DNA of 64,000 bases from Phlebotomus papatasi (Eukaryota; Arthropoda; Insecta; Diptera; Psychodidae): positions 8,866,001-8,930,000 of the forward strand of contig NC_077223.1 in the NCBI RefSeq assembly GCF_024763615.1. Direction: 5' to 3'. The notes under the pieces were generated by a model that made no database searches, was not told the DNA's origin, and worked only from the letters and a program-made list of their open reading frames with translations. The position numbers and the translations under genes are program-made. Shown here one piece after another: positions 32,901 to 44,079 of this stretch. Positions within the stretch are counted from its first letter, which is position 1, and each line of letters opens with the position of its first letter.

Positions 32901-33921
32901 ATTTTCCCCCGCGTAGGGTAAGATGGAGTAATTAGGAATCAAGTTTATTTTGGAATTTTGAAATTTTGTCATTGTTTCAGAATATTAGTTGGCTTACAGT
33001 CAATTGTTGATAATTCCATGATAATTTAGTGTAAATATCTTACGAAAAACAAAAGAAATTCATATTATTCGAAGGCATGAACGTTCGAAAGGACAGCACT
33101 TTCCCCTACAAGACTTTGCACTCCAAAGTATTTTTTCGTTGTTTTGTTCTTTTGCCATCTAAAAGTCTTAGGAAATCTTCAAGTTCCAAATTAGACATGA
33201 TCCCAAAATACCCGATTTGATCCTAAGCCCTTGATCTAGAATTTCCGAAAAACACTTTGGCGAAGTTTGAGTCTGATCAGAAGACATGAAATTTTGTGAG
33301 GATCACTATAAATGGGATTATTAAGAATGAGACTAAATCAGCTGCGGTATCTCACCTGCCAGAAGACAATGTCTGTGTCTTCAATGTCCACATCCCCATC
33401 ACTGTCGAATGTGATGTAGTCGATGGCATCGCTCATGTAGTAGATGAGACCATAAATTAAAGGTAGGATTCCCAGCACAACCAGAGCAATGATGTATTTC
33501 TGCATATCCCGAATACGATTCCCTTTGGCTGCAGACAATCCCATAAAAGTCGTGAGAATTGATAGGCACCAGATGTATTCCCACCAGAGAGGATCTGGCA
33601 CCTGAAGCTCCTCAATCTCCAGAATAAATATATCAAGACGATCCAGAATATCTGAGCATAATTTAGCCAGCATGGCAAAAAATAGGAGGTAGTGGAAGAA
33701 GATGCAGTACTTCAGTCGTGACTTGTTGATTGCACTTGACAATTAAAAAAAATATATATATGCAAGAACATTATCAAACTCCCAGATTGTGGCTGAGTAT
33801 GATCCGGAAGAGAAAATCTAGGGAATTTCTACCTGATTTGGTAAATGGCAGAAACTCGCTGGCGATGTTGAAAATCAGCCCCATCGGTACCGGTCACCAT
33901 TGGACCACCACGTGAGGCCAT
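20979..33921 (-). CDS. jagn: Jagunal, four-pass ER membrane protein
   Basis: Three exons on the minus strand: 33833-33921, 33356-33734, 20979-21110. Both introns are GT..AG and the phases fit (2, 0), giving 199 residues. In flies and mammals Jagunal is an ER-resident protein needed for ER organisation, vesicle traffic and secretion. The family's N-terminal signature is clear (MASRGGPMVTGTDG, then DFQHRQRV). Hydrophobic helices lie at about 38-58, 82-98, 109-130 and 161-183. An acidic luminal or linker segment (SDGDVDIEDTD) precedes the last exon, which starts GLPYGLLWY and ends SAARKVQ, a basic C-terminus. The length agrees with the fly protein. Exon 2 has an AAG acceptor. AATAAA on this strand lies at 20889-20894. 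The second intron is 12,245 bp (21111-33355) and holds the giant foldback transposon; its splice sites are intact. Confidence 0.9.
21240..21665 (+). repeat. Dispersed ~430-bp repeat, copy 1
   Basis: Starts near the phrase GTGTCTTGGATAAAAGGTAA and ends near GATCTACTTCTGTACGGAAA. The same ordered blocks occur at 60655-61045 (inverted), 61055-61480 and 61700-62140. It contains short open frames but no conserved long one. A fragment of the modular transposon end (GTAGGTGAGATTCTTAA at 21187-21203) lies just before it. Confidence 0.6.
21984..22316. mobile_element. pogo-like MITE
   Basis: The ends CAGTAGAGTC and GACTCTACTG are inverted, with TA after the right end and a degenerate AA before the left. 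Inside, TTCGAACG and GGGGGGTATTTTTGACATTT blocks match the element at 41035-41912. Confidence 0.55.
22320..22620 (-). repeat. Fragment of the modular transposon
   Basis: Two inverted half-modules, each with GGCGCCTCTAGTGTTG, match the GGGGCGCCAC region of the 13258-15040 element on the opposite strand. It is a truncated, rearranged copy. Confidence 0.5.
23525..26440 (+). repeat. 186-bp tandem repeat array, left arm (~16 units)
   Basis: The anchor TGACAAATCCTTTG recurs every 186 bases from 23711 to 26314 (15 anchors, 14 intervals), with one diverged unit before and one partial diverged unit after. Internal units are almost identical, differing at single sites such as CCCCAATAAAA versus CCCTAATAAAA or CCCCATTAAAA. 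The outermost and innermost units are the most diverged, as expected if unequal exchange homogenises the centre. Confidence 0.95.
26520..26665. other. GC-rich palindromic island, left arm
   Basis: A sharply GC-rich block in an AT-rich element, with repeated GGCTGCGGCT phrases and overlapping palindromes such as GCGCGCCGGCGCGC and GGCGCGCC. An inverted copy is at about 30270-30420. It could be a protein-binding or structural site. Confidence 0.6.
27600..28808. mobile_element. Harbinger-like gene-carrying element nested in the left arm
   Basis: Its 26-bp terminal inverted repeats begin TGCTGCAAACAAACC and have one mismatch. A 3-bp duplication TAA flanks it (27597-27599 and 28809-28811). The right arm retains the unoccupied sequence GTAAGATAAATACTAG near 29339-29354, proving insertion after the palindrome existed. 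A TAA/TTA 3-bp target is typical of PIF/Harbinger elements. Inside is no transposase but a three-exon gene (28087-28630) and a second open stretch (about 27703-27890). The layout resembles a Pack-type transposon that has captured a cellular gene. Confidence 0.75.
28087..28630 (-). CDS. Unidentified 133-residue three-exon gene inside the nested transposon
   Basis: Exons on the minus strand: 28569-28630, 28435-28512 and 28087-28348. Introns are 56 and 86 bp, both GT..AG (GTGCGT..GAG and a strong GTAAGT..CCAG), and the phases agree (2 then 2), giving one uninterrupted frame of 133 residues from ATG to TAA. The protein begins MATQALNSRLTEVEKQNIGG. The middle exon encodes a compact amphipathic stretch (KVKGTVLEHGYTEV, then NIHLKISCNG). 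The last exon is Gln/His/Ser-rich and ends RLLSVD. I do not recognise the family, and nothing resembles a transposase. The second intron and flanking frames are convincing; the first intron is less certain. No frameshift or stop is visible, so it is recently captured or still selected. It reads in the same direction as the host gene jagunal. Confidence 0.55.
28988..29165. other. Loop (spacer) of the foldback element
   Basis: The 178-bp single-copy centre between the arms, AT-rich and without a coding frame. The arms end at GAGTCA on the left and its complement TGACTC on the right. Confidence 0.7.
29166..32620 (-). repeat. Right arm of the foldback element
   Basis: A 3,455-bp inverted copy of the left arm without the Harbinger-like insertion. 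Within it the 186-bp units differ slightly from left-arm units: a CAGTCCAG duplication at about 30608, a missing G near 32104, and GGGATATC instead of GGGCTATC near 31416. Confidence 0.85.
30464..32310 (-). repeat. 186-bp tandem repeat array, right arm (~10 units)
   Basis: The anchor GTCAGGCATGG recurs at 186-base intervals from 30631 to 32118 (nine anchors), with diverged partial units at both ends. It is an inverted counterpart of the left array with six fewer units. Confidence 0.95.
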
Positions 33922-34443
33922 TCTGACCAGAGAAGTTGAAGCACTTTTTCACACAATTCTCACACAACACGCAGCGAAATCATTTGGAGAAATTATTCCA
34001 CCTCAGGCACTCACTGACACATCACTGACACATCGACCACCGAGGTAGACATTTTCGCCATCAGTTCGTTTGCGCGGGAATTTTGTCTCAACTCTTGGTG
34101 GGGAATTCCACATGACCAGCTCAGACTCACCACAAGGCGCATGGTGTAAGAAAGTGGCATATTTCTGGTATCTTATGTTCTTATGCTTCATGAGAGCATT
34201 TTCAGTTACCCATGGGTGTATCGGTTATTTTGAATTTGAATTTGACAGATGTCACATTTTATGAATTTGACGAATTGTTGCTTCGATTAGAAAAAAATAC
34301 TAACAATTTAATTAGGCCGTTTCAGCGCATTTCATGATAATATATCTGATTGTGATGGCTTTTTCAAACCTTATAATAATTCATTATAAATATTCTTTAC
34401 ACTAATACACATAATTGAAAATTCAACGTTAAATATCTAACTA

Positions 34444-34772
34444 CAGTAGAGTCTCGCTATAGTCCATATTTGGTTTCAAATTTGACACTTGGGTCGCACT
34501 ATAGTCCATGTAATTTTTTAAAATTATCAACGACTTTTAGTATTGAAATTCCTCGACGGCTTCCACTTTCTTTGCAATTGTAGTACTTGTCCTTGCTCTC
34601 TTGATTGTGGATCACAATTATCACAACTACTTAATAAAGTTTGCCAAAAATATTAAAATAATTATGCATGTCGCATACTAAAAAACATAACCTAACTTAA
34701 AATCAGTGTTTTGAAATCAACGGTCGATAAATTGTGGACTATAGAGCGATGGCCTATAGCGAGACTTTACTG
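34444..34772. mobile_element. pogo-like MITE, 329 bp
   Basis: Ends CAGTAGAGTCTCGCTATAG and the inverted CTATAGCGAGACTTTACTG, flanked by TA (34442-34443 and 34773-34774). CAGT termini with a TA duplication point to the pogo/Tc1 group. The same family, inverted, is at 55890-56522. Confidence 0.75.
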
Positions 34773-34779
34773 TATCTCC

Positions 34780-34910
34780 GTGGGGGAATTCAGCAACGGT
34801 ATGACAATGTCATAGATAAATTTAAATTTTGTTACGTGGCAGAGTCTCATAAATTAATCACGAATTAATCACGAGATTTGTCATATGACACTGTCATTTG
34901 TGGTCGACTC
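34780..34910. repeat. Degenerate copy of the ATGACAATGTCAT MITE
   Basis: The phrase GGGGGAATTCAGCAACGGTATG followed by ATGACAATGTCAT, and a right-hand TGTCATATGACACTGTCAT, match the ends of the element at 40792-41019 and at the right window edge. The copy is decayed. Confidence 0.4.
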
Positions 34911-36730
34911 TTAAACTTAATTCAACTCACAATCTACTTACGTCAAACTATTATGAAAAATATATTTCTTTTTAGTTTTTTGAAAAAATTGGTTTATTTT
35001 GATTATAATATAAATATTTATTCCCATAAAATATTTTAGTGTTATCGCATTTTCTAAGTTGATAGACTTTTAAAAGCCTGATAGAAATAAAATATGTTAT
35101 GGAAATCAATTATTAATTACTTGTCGGTGGTAAGTGCTTTATCATACATATTTTAAATATTAGTGATATTAACTTCCAATTAAATTAAATAATAGAAATA
35201 AGAGATACATATACTCAGTGTCTCATTATCCGAATCATTGGAACTGAAAATGAGAGACAGAAGTGTTTGACAGCTCGAGTGATTGACAGCTGTCATTTGA
35301 ATATCAGAGAACTGAATGTAGAGCATTTCTTGCATATAATTAACATTTAAGATTCTTACATATAAAATAAAAAATTGTTTATCTTCTTTTTGCCAAAACT
35401 TGAATGAATATTTCTCTAATTTTAAAGTTATAAATTAAGTATTGATCAAAATTGATTTTTTGCTGACTAAATTCAATTTTAATTGCTCATTTGTAACGTA
35501 TCCAGTCCATTCAATCGAGCGTAGAACTGGAAACAAGGAAATTTGACCTCAGAAAAATAGAGAAAAGCCCTGATTTTCTTACAATATTCAGTCTGCAGCC
35601 AAATATTTAAATTTAATTCAGTTGGAAATCGGTTGAAACTGAATTAAATCACTGCAATTGAATTCAGTGTATTATTTTAAAAAAATTGAAACATTTTTAA
35701 CAAATTTTTGTTCTAGTTCACGCGTTCATGTTCAAATCATAACATTAAATTCATAACATATTTCAAGAATTGAAGTAAATTTCCATTTTCACTTTAGTTA
35801 TCAATATAACTTCCAATAATATTTTTTAAATCTATTTTAAACCAGAATTGTTGGAGTTTAACTTACTAAAAAAATATTTTTCTAAGTTATGTCAATTGAT
35901 TGATTGATTGTAAATAGTTTTTAAATATTAACTGAAGATATTTTTTATCAAAGCAAAGTTTTATAAAGTTTTTGAGGTTATATTGCTTTTTTTTCTTAAA
36001 CTTCCTCAAATATTTAAATTAGTTTTATTCTTTCTTAAATATTCAAACGAAACATGGAGTTTTCATTACTAATGGTGCGATTTATTTTATGGTTAGGTTC
36101 AACATAACCTCAAATTCAAAAATAACCTCTTAACTATAAAACATAGAGGTTAAAGTAGTTATAAGAATTTTTGCTTTCAAGTTTAATACAAATTGTTAGT
36201 ATTGTGTTAAAAAATAATTTTGAATTAGAAAATTGGCTAAGAAATAGCATACAATTACGCGCAAATTAAACGTGACAATCGAGAAAAATAAATCAATTAC
36301 GATCATTTGATAAATTAGAAAAAAATGTTAAGAAATCGAATTGACAATCCATAATCTTTCTGAAAAATCCAAATTAAACGAATCGGTTATAAAGTGAGCT
36401 CTTTAAAATGAAAGACCTTTGAGTCAATCAAAGTGGATTTTTGAGTTCGAGCAGTAAAATACAGTTTTGGGGGGCTAGCAGGGAAGTGAATAAAAAGAAA
36501 ACACATCGAAAGGGGTTATCGAAAACTGAAGGACGATATCTATTCCAGTTTGTTTTCTATACGAGAAATAAATAGCAATATCCGAAGCATGGAAATACGG
36601 TGCATTACCGATTAAAATCGATACGTTAAAAATTTCAAAACCTATCAATTAAATGCCGTTTTATCCAAACTGGGAAGATAATATGATTTTAATACTTTGA
36701 AATAAATCGTACGTTTGAAAAAAAATTCTT
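34911..36730. other. AT-rich spacer without visible gene
   Basis: No convincing coding frame, RNA gene or complete transposon. A ~100-bp stretch near 35225-35320 contains TGACAGCTGTCA-like phrases seen also near 43107. Confidence 0.3.
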
Positions 36731-37590
36731 GTTCCGAAATAAGTCATACGTTTGGAAAAAAATTTGGATTTAGGGAAACTTTGTTGGTAGGGTAAGTGTG
36801 CCAAATTCCGGCCAGCTTGCAATTTCGGCCACCTTTTTTGTTCCTCGAATATCCATGAACTTTTATATTTTACGTACTCTAGAGATTATACAATGCAAAA
36901 GAATAACAAAAAATGTAGCTTCGACAAACGACATGACGTGAAAAAGATATTGGAAGAATTCCCGAAGGGCAAGGAACTATGAGAATGAAGGTGGCCGAAA
37001 TAGGGCACCAAAGCTATGTCTATATTTTTATTTATTTTAAAATGTATTAAGAATGATTTTAGAGTAAATAAAGACAGTAAACTTTTTACAAGGTTCCCAG
37101 CAACACTCTTTTAGAAAAAAGAATAAAAAAAATCAATATGTATTTAAGATATTTCGTTTCAAACTTGAGACTTTGACGCTTGCATGCAACTATGCCGAAA
37201 TTTGGCACACTTACCCTAAATGTTTTGTGCATCAAGAATTATAAAAATAAAGCATTAAGAAATAATACAAATAAAAATTAAGTACTAAATTTATCAAGAA
37301 AAAAGCTCTGTCCAAATTGTACCATTGCATTGTCCAATTTGTACCATTTTACCCTAATGTTAATCACAGTCCATTAAATAATTAAATATCTACCGGAACT
37401 CTTTGAAAAAAAATGCGAAAAATGGACAAGTTCAACATATGGATACCTCAATTTACCGTCGTCGTAGGATCCCCATATTATCCCTGGACATAAAGGATAG
37501 TTCATAAGATATTTGCAAATAACAAAAACATTCTCTGAAACCATTCCTTAATCCCTAGTTTTTCTCCAAACGTACGACTTATTTCGGAAC
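36731..37590. mobile_element. Inverted-repeat element with TTCCGAAATAAG ends, hosting a MITE
   Basis: The left end GTTCCGAAATAAGTCATACG is matched on the complement of the right end (GTTCCGAAATAAGTCGTACG). Both continue inward with a TTTGGA-AAAA-TTTAGGGA-like phrase. A TA-flanked MITE (36790-37216) sits inside. A second partial copy of the left end (AAATAAATCGTACGTTTG) directly precedes it. Confidence 0.45.
36790..37216. mobile_element. TA-flanked MITE, GGGTAAGTGTGCC family, copy 1 (427 bp)
   Basis: Ends GGGTAAGTGTGCC and GGCACACTTACCC with TA on both sides. It is nearly identical over its length to the copy at 39862-40285. No coding frame. Tc1/mariner-like. Confidence 0.75.
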
Positions 37591-37599
37591 GAAAGGAGT

Positions 37600-39620
37600 A
37601 CTAATTATTTGACTAATTATCCCGTGATAGGTATCTAATGGACGTAATGTGAACTTGGACAAGTTACAGTTGGACTTAAATTTTATTTAACTTTATAATT
37701 TGATTCCATTTGAGTGATGTGAAATTTCTGATTAAGATTTCCATCTTCTATTCTGTTAATTTTTCAAATTTTAATAACTTTTCATTCGTGGTTTGAGTCA
37801 AACGTCTTCTCTCTACCCTACATCACACAAACTTTTAAGAGAATTTAAAATGAAATTAGAATTTATGAATATGAATTATGCTGTGTAATCTAGTGTAATC
37901 CCAAAAATATTGTTGCACCACTCTCACCTGTTAGCTAGAGAATTTAATAAATGCAAGTTATGCCATTGTATGAAGTCAAGATGTGCATATGTTCGCATTT
38001 TCAGAGTAAAACAAACAATTCTCTTCTCCAGAAATCGTTGCTAGGATATAATTTTTCGAGGGAAAATTCTAGGGAGAAAATGTGAGTAAAGTCATCCCCC
38101 TTACGAAAATAAATACATCGGAGTCAAATAGAGATTTAAAGCGAGCATATCGTGCATTATTGAATGGTATATAGAAAAATTGAGGGAAAAATTGAGAGAT
38201 AGTAGAAGCATGATGTTGAATGTTTTGGGTCAATGCACTTGAGACTCCCTCAAGGATGGCATCAAAACATTGCGCACAATCGGAAAATTTCCCACATTTT
38301 CCACGGCGGTGGAGTGCGAGAACAAGAGAGAAAAAAGTCTCAATTGGCGGCCAGAATGAAAATTCAACAGAGCTGTAGTGCATTTTCCCTTTTATTTTTG
38401 CCAAGAAAAGTAAATATTTAAAGATAAAGAATTTTATTTTAGTGCAGAAAATCATGCTAAAAGAAATAGTACAAATGCGAAAGACAATCAACTCTGAATC
38501 GTTTCACATAAAATTGATTTGTATATGCAAATGAAGTTAGTTTGATTGCGTAGCATAAAATATATAATAATAGAAAACTCCACAGTCAAAGATCAATCTT
38601 ATCGATTGAAGTATTGTGTTTATATTTTCATGAATCATTAGGAGAAATATCTCAGACTCCCCATCCCAAAAATAACCACGTAGAAAAGAGACATACCGCA
38701 GTGAATTCGGGAAAGTGTAAGGAAACCCATCCATACCTCAAATTGAGCCAAGATTTTCACTCTCACACGAATTTCTCTATACATATCACACAATGTGCCC
38801 AGTCAAAAATATTTACACTTTTATTAAGTATAAAAAAATATAAAAAGAAAATAAATATAAAATGTAGTCTATTCTTAGCCCAGTGTCACTCCTTTTGCTT
38901 CCACAATCACGGTCTTTTTTTTTCGCCCATAAAAATTTATCTCCTCGCCTGACATCCCATTCCCCATCCGAAATGACCAAAGAAATTGTGTTCTCGCATA
39001 ATCATTTTACTTGAGACGAACTGGTGCGCTCATCACAAAATCCTCATAATCTCTATACATAGAATATTTATGTATATTGAATGATGATTGAACGACATTA
39101 TTAAGGCACGTTCTTTACAAAAACAAAAATTGTCTTACTTGCAACGACTCACTTCACAAATCCCACGACAAATTGTGATAATTGTATTGGTTGGGATTCT
39201 ATATTTATTTATACTCTGAAAAACACACACGTGCAGCTATCTTAGCCAGAATCCCTGACACCAGCATATCTCTCGCGAGACACAGTCAAAAGAAAAATAA
39301 ACACATAAGAACATCTATAGCTATTAGTGCAAATTTGTGATAAGCCCAGATAATCCTACTGTACATGAGATCTTTTTAGAGTAGCCTAAAAGCATTTCAC
39401 AAGACCTTTCATTTGCTCTATCGATGGTCATTTTCTTTTAATTAGAACGGAAGTTATGGGACTTTGAAGATATGTTTTTGAAAAATTTCTTCGAACGACT
39501 GGCCATTTAAAAAAAAAAATGTTTGAGTGGGCGTAGTAACTGTAGTATGGAGCAGTAGATAGAGCTCTGTTTTACTGTCACAGATCCAAAAATCTACTTT
39601 GAAAATAATGTTTATTCAAA
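37600..39620. other. AT-rich spacer without visible gene
   Basis: Open frames near 38069-38491 (minus) and 38614-38952 (plus) are AT-rich, with no domain, signal peptide or splice context I can support. No transposon ends are recognised. Confidence 0.3.
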
Positions 39621-39627
39621 TTAATAA

Positions 39628-40313
39628 CACTGAGAGAAATCTGAAAAAGTTAAAATAACATTTCGGAAATGTTTATTTTACCTTGCAGTTTTGATCCGAA
39701 ATCTGTGTAAACATTATGCTTTTTAGGTGTATTAGGAATTAAAGTTAGCCTTTTTCATGTTAATTTTACCCTTAAGAATGTGTAACATTAACATTAAAAA
39801 ATGTTGATATATTTTTACATTTACACCTAAAAAGTGTTAAAGTTGTGAAGAAAAAAAGTTAGGGTAAGTGTGCCATATTCCGGTTAGCTTGCAATTTCGG
39901 CCACCTTTTTTTCCTCGAATTTCCATGAACTTTTAGATTTTACGTACTCTTGAGATTATACAATGCAAAAGAATAACAAAAAATGTACCTTCGACAAACG
40001 AGATCACGTGAAAAAGATATTGGCAGAATTCCCGAAGGGCAAGGAACTATGAGAATGAAGGTGGCCGAAATAGGGCACCAAAGCTATGTCTATATTTTTA
40101 TTCATTTTAAAATGTATTAAGAATGATTTTAGAGTAAATAAAGACGGTAAACTCTTTACAAGGTTCCAAGCAACACTCTTTAAGAAAAAAGAATAAAAAA
40201 ATCAATTTGAATTTAAAATATTACATTTCAAACTTGAGACTTTGATGTTTGCGTGCAACTGTGCCGAAATTTGGCACACTTACCCTAATCGCATCCCCGT
40301 TTTTTTCTCAATG
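39628..40313. mobile_element. CACTGAGAG MITE, copy 1, split by another MITE
   Basis: Begins CACTGAGAGAAATCTGAAA and ends TTTTTTTCTCAATG. It is interrupted at 39862-40285 by the GGGTAAGTGTGCC MITE. The other copies (42593-42847 and 49680-49931) show the uninterrupted form and confirm that the inner TA was the target. Confidence 0.65.
39862..40285. mobile_element. TA-flanked MITE, GGGTAAGTGTGCC family, copy 2 (424 bp)
   Basis: Ends GGGTAAGTGTGCC and GGCACACTTACCC, TA duplication at 39860-39861 and 40286-40287. The host MITE without the insertion reads GTTAATCGCACCC at this point (see 42830), which fixes the borders exactly. Confidence 0.8.
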
Positions 40314-40791
40314 AAGAAAAGTTTGTCAAAAGGATGTTCTTCCATACCAGAATATGGTTGAGTTTTGTCAAATCGGCGGCCAACTGGATTTTGTTAAAAG
40401 TTTGTCAAAAGGATATTTCTCCATGTAAAACGTATCAAAGAGTTTTGTTAAATTTGTAAACTTAACAAAACTTTTTTTTCAGAGCAGGAGCTTCGGAGAA
40501 ATTGTAAAGAATTTCGGATAAAAGGTGTCGATCCTGTAGGGAAATTCTGCAATTTTCGCAGCATTGTCACACGTAAGTTCGAAGTCTGACAATGTCAATC
40601 GAGCTGTTTTTCGAAAATGCAATATTATGCAAATACCGTCTGCCTTGATTGATTTGTTTAATAAAATTCATTGTCATTTGAACTGCAAGAAATCTCAAAT
40701 ATTTTTTTCTGACAATGCCACGTCGGCTGAACAGAATCTCAACGGAATTCTGACAGCTACAGAATCGCTTTTTCGAAAAAGCTCACATGTA

Positions 40792-41019
40792 GCAGAATTC
40801 TGTAACAATATGACAATGTCATATGACAAATTCTCAAGATGAATTGGGGAGCAGAATAGCATTAAAGCCCAGTGAGCATATCGAATGGCCATTGTAAAGA
40901 GCTCAGTGAAGCTTTTAGTAACTGACTTAGTAACTGAATTAACGATTAGTTCTTCCCAATTTACTTAAAAAAAAATTAAATTTGCCATATGACATTGTCA
41001 TACTGTTATAGAATTTCCC
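40792..41019. mobile_element. TA-flanked MITE with ATGACAATGTCAT ends (228 bp)
   Basis: Left end GCAGAATTCTGTAACAATATG then ACAATGTCATATGACA; the right end is the complement. TA lies on both sides (40790-40791 and 41020-41021). The ends are themselves near-palindromic (ATGACAATGTCAT). A second copy starts at 63783 and runs off the window. Confidence 0.65.
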
Positions 41020-41034
41020 TACTGAATTTATTTA

Positions 41035-41912
41035 CAGTAGAGTTCCTCAAATTTGAACATTTGGGGGGTATACCCACCCGGAAAATTCTGCAGAATTCTG
41101 CATAAATTCGTCAGATTTGAATTAATAACTGCCGAAAAATCAGCAGAATTTCTGCAGAATTTTGTTCTAAGGTGGATCCGATCGTTGTATGAAAATTCTG
41201 CAGAATTTTCTGCAGAATTTCTATAGAAAGTTTTAAAATTATCGGCAGAATTTCTTTAGAGTATTTAGATGATTTCTACATTTCTTCTACCCTTTCTAAT
41301 GTTTCTAAACATTATTTTAACTACATAAAAATATGTATTTCAATTTATTTAAAATTCAATATTTTTTCAACAATTTTACGTGAATACTCTCTTTTTTTAC
41401 AATATTATTATAATGTTATAATACAATATTATTAAATCAGTCATAATAGAAAATACGAAGGGGAAGGAAATGGTTAGAAAACACGAAAGAAATTCGCGAT
41501 GCTCACGAAGTCACACGACTATCCCGAAGCCACACGAAGTATCCGATTGAATGACAAGAAACGTTAAAATTTCAAAAGTGCAGAATTGCAGATCGAAGTT
41601 TTGCTGGGTAAATGACATTTCTCACTCCTCAAATTTGAACAATATTTTCAAAAACGTAACGGAATTCAAGTGAAATTCACTTTCCCTAAATTAAAAGAAA
41701 TAACTTTAGAGAATATATCAATGTAATTTATTATGAAATTAAATGGAATTTATTGTGAAAGTTAATATAATACGATAATATTGAGGAAACACTAGAGAAA
41801 ATGGTTCTAATTTAGACTCAACGCAAAAATTTCATCGCATAACCTCAAATTTTACATTTCGAACTCAACCGTCGTTCAAATTTGAGGAGTTCAAATTTGA
41901 GGAATTCTACTG
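41035..41912. mobile_element. pogo-like MITE (CAGTAGAGTTCCTC), hosting a second element
   Basis: Ends CAGTAGAGTTCCTCAAATTT and the complement-like AAATTTGAGGAATTCTACTG, TA on both sides (41033-41034 and 41913-41914). The unsplit relative at 21984-22316 shows that 41073-41608 is an insertion. Confidence 0.65.
41073..41608. mobile_element. Nested element with repeated AATTCTGCAGAATT palindromes
   Basis: Inserted at TA in the pogo-like MITE, starting CCCACCCGG and ending GTTTTGCTGGG. Its left part carries several overlapping copies of the 14-bp palindrome AATTCTGCAGAATT. No coding frame. Confidence 0.5.
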
Positions 41913-42592
41913 TATACACATTTAAAAACTTTTTAGTGATGTTAAATTTCATATACAGCATAATTTTGCTTTCACCTTGTCATTAAAATTTAATTAAATT
42001 AATTCCATCGTAGCCATTCGTTTCAATTTATATCCACTGATAATATGCTAAAACTAATTCCAAATTAAGGATATGAATATGAAATTATGAACCATTTTAA
42101 TTAATTGCATGAAATCGCATAGCTAAAATATTCGTTTATACTCAAATATACAGCAAACATGAAATATTTGATAATAATTATTAATCAAAATAAGAGCTTT
42201 TATTGGAAAAGGCTTCAATTTACAATGTTAAAACATGAAAATATTTATTAACTGCGACGATAACATAATAGGGAAAAATTACACTGTTTAATGAACTATT
42301 AGTACTAATAAATTTAATCTTAATATAATTAAATAGTTCCGTTTCAACGAAGATTCGAGAAGATAAAACAAAATTAAGTTTCAAATTTTTAGCCATCATA
42401 AACCTCCTTAGGGGAGACTGGGGCAATAGGAAACATGGGGTAGTTGTAAACCCTGCGGTTTCATAAACTAACTAATTCTTTAGAATAAGGTAAAACCTAT
42501 ATGATTTCATAGATACTATAGGGATTCTTGTTCACTGAATGCTCATGCATACTACTGCCCAGGTTTCCCTAAATGACCAAATTTAAAGGCAA

Positions 42593-42847
42593 CACTGATG
42601 AGAGAAATCCGAAAAAGTTAAAATAACATTCCGAAAATGTTAATTTTACCCTGCAGTATTGATCCAAAATCGGTGTAAATATTACCCTTTTTAGGTGTAT
42701 TAGGGGTTAAAGGTACCCTTTTTCATGTTAATTTTACCCTTAAAAAGGTGTAAAATTAACATTAAAAAGTGTTGATATATTTTTACACCTAAAAAGTGTT
42801 AAATTTCTGAGGAAAAAATGTTAATCGCACCCACTTTTTTCAAAGTG
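42593..42847. mobile_element. CACTGAGAG MITE, copy 2 (255 bp)
   Basis: Collinear with 39628-40313 (minus its insertion) and 49680-49931. Internally it has the near-palindromic phrases GTGTAAAATTAACATTAAAA and TTTACACCTAAAAAGTGTTAA. Right end TTTTTTCAAAGTG. Confidence 0.65.
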
Positions 42848-43157
42848 AAGAAATATGGGAAATCAGATAAAATAAAAATTATAGCATAGCACTACATAAT
42901 TTTAATCAATGAAAATTAAAGTTTCCAAACTTGGAATTTTTATTGTTTTTTTTTTAAATTACAATATAGTCTCTTAAATTAGAATGTTTGGGGACTATAA
43001 ACAACATTTCTTACTCCCCAAATTTGAACGAAAACCAATTTGGGACCGAAAATGACAGATAAAAACCTAGGCGACAAGGGTATTTTTTTTTATTTTCGTG
43101 TGAGTTTGACAGCTGTCACCCAAATATCGGAAAGCCGAATATCGGTGAAGCTATATA

Positions 43158-44070
43158 TCGTTCCTTGGAAATTACAGGGGGTCAAGTCATTTTTTTTTTG
43201 CAATTTTAAGATTTTAGTTCACTTAGACAGGAAAATTTAACAAATTTTCAGATCATTAAATTTCGGTGTTAGAAAGATTTTTCAAAATTTTATTCTTTTT
43301 GATTACTTGTGCAATTTTCTTTGAAGTTATGAGACACAAAATAGATTTTTTTTTCAGATTTTTTTAAAAGAAGGAACTAACTGAAGCAATTTGATACCTT
43401 GTCATTTGAGGCATTTGCGTTGGTTCGTGCGACGTCCGAAATTTGGAATTTCCGACAAGTCAAATTAGAGTTCGGACAACTTAATTAAAAATATATAATC
43501 TAAAAAATATTTAATTCAAGCTCTTAGGCACATAAAAATACAACATTTAAACTGTATTTTCTGAAATCTTCATTTCGCTCCTTGGAAGGAGCCAACTCAA
43601 TTTGAGCCATTTTTCAGGAGACAGCATGAAAGATTTAACTTTGTATAAATAATTATCTCAATGAAATATGCTAATAAAAACATTTTAATTCTTTTCTATT
43701 TGTATGAGCATTATTATAAACATCGAAACATACATATTTTTACCTTTCAAAATATGTTTTCTTATGAGTTAGCTCTTTGTCATACTAAATGATGCGCAAA
43801 TTTTCATGAAATTAGAATGACACGGGATCAACTTGCTTGAGTTAGTCCCTTGTTTCACAAAAATTTAAAACGATAAATCTATTTTGTGCCCCTTGACTTC
43901 AAACAAAACCGCGCAAGCAATCATAAAGAGTAAAATTTTGAAAAGCTTTTCTAATATCGAAATTTATTGACTCATATTATCTGAAATTTTATTAAATTCT
44001 CTGTCTGAGTGCATTAAAACCTCAAAATCGCCAAAAAGTGAGTTGACCCCTTGTAATTTCCAAGGAGCGA
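43158..44070. mobile_element. Long-inverted-repeat element (~200-bp arms)
   Basis: The left end TCGTTCCTTGGAAATTACA is matched by the complement of the right end near 44070. The match continues through the blocks GGGGTCAA, ATTTCGGTGTTAGAAAG / CTTTTCTAATATCGAAAT and ACACAAAATAGATTT / AAATCTATTTTGTG, so arms of about 200 bp enclose ~500 bp. No coding frame. Confidence 0.55.
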
Positions 44071-44079
44071 TTTAAAGAT

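Noticed and set aside
38069..38491. 140-codon frame on the minus strand
   Set aside because: AT-rich, Phe/Ile-rich composition with no domain, promoter or splice support.
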